Below the pieces are notes generated by a model. That model ran no database searches, was not told the origin of the DNA, and saw only the letters and a program-made list of their open reading frames with translations. Positions 63,728 to 64,000 of a stretch of 64,000 bases of DNA are shown piece after piece (position 1 is the first letter of the stretch; each line of letters begins with the position of its first letter). The DNA is from Azolla caroliniana (Eukaryota > Polypodiophyta). Made by a program: the position numbers and the translations under genes. The stretch is taken from NCBI GenBank assembly GCA_043228905.1, contig JBHGNT010000001.1, positions 36,146,001-36,210,000 of the forward strand, given 5' to 3'.

Positions 63728-64000
63728 TGTTGAGAATCAAGCTCAACTTGGTCTAGTGTGTGAACTCACCTTGAGAGTGAAGAGACACTCCAACGATCAA
63801 GAGTCACCATTATGTCACCACTTTGTATTCTAGCATTTAGTATGAGTCATAGATTCATATTCTATGACACATAACTTATGAGCTTTCACATTCCCCATGC
63901 TCCATGAGTCTTGTAGTTAATGAAGAGAGAGGGTGACTACATAAAGCACCCTCCTCCCACCTTGTATAGTGTTGAGTCTTTCTCCTTTGTCAATATACTT
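63728..64000 (+). mobile_element. Left end of a second copia-type LTR, plus orientation, runs off the window
   Basis: TGTTGAGAATCAAGCTCAAC starts at 63728 and interrupts the gag of the neighbouring copia element. The first 28 bases or so closely match the minus-strand LTR start at 61653 but in the opposite orientation, and then the two diverge. No terminal CA is reached before the window ends, so this is an LTR start, complete element or solo LTR unknown. Confidence 0.6.

Overview
The window is nuclear DNA of a land plant, most likely a flowering plant. It has AT-rich intergenic DNA, GT-AG introns and plant-type single-copy genes, together with plant LINE, copia and gypsy elements. I cannot name the species.

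The left two thirds (1-44.1 kb) hold seven protein-coding genes: the 3' end of GDP-mannose 3,5-epimerase (1-1041, +); mitochondrial chaperonin HSP60 in 17 exons (4707-10139, +); a CASP-like four-helix membrane protein in 3 exons (13827-16104, +); a METHYLENE BLUE SENSITIVITY-type C2H2 zinc-finger protein (21167-21502, -); splicing factor SF3B5 in 4 exons (25802-28275, -); cytosolic HSP70 in 2 exons (30323-32617, +); and a DUF639 membrane protein in 9 exons (36508-44073, +). I spliced each multi-exon gene by hand. The reading frames add up to whole codons: 575 aa for HSP60, 166 for CASPL, 87 for SF3B5, 651 for HSP70 and 711 for DUF639. The genes are not an operon. The only loose functional theme is stress and proteostasis: two chaperones with heat-shock-element-like promoter sites, and a singlet-oxygen signalling protein.

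Between the genes lie tandem repeats: a 313-bp triplet with perfect 15-bp hairpins at 17.2-18.1 kb, 111-bp and 79-bp duplications, a 38/55-bp minisatellite at 33.4-33.9 kb, and several microsatellites.

The right third (48-64 kb) is a pile of transposons. It contains two 3' parts of one LINE family (minus strand), a solo LTR, a decayed PPR gene, a complete 7.3-kb Ty3/gypsy element (53555-60857, minus strand), a degraded copia element (about 61.2-63.7 kb, minus strand), and the left end of another copia-type LTR that runs off the window.

The gypsy element is the most unusual object. Its LTRs differ at only three positions that I can see, and both long ORFs are open. It is GC-rich in an AT-rich host. 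It carries an aspartic protease with DHG in place of DSG/DTG inside the gag ORF and an FLDD reverse transcriptase. A likely -1 frameshift site (TTTTTAG plus a 6-bp stem) joins gag to pol. Both this element and the related solo LTR appear flanked by 4-bp, not 5-bp, target duplications. Its pol resembles elements I associate with basidiomycete fungi more than the usual plant chromovirus or Tat/Athila lineages, a memory-based impression that needs a phylogeny.
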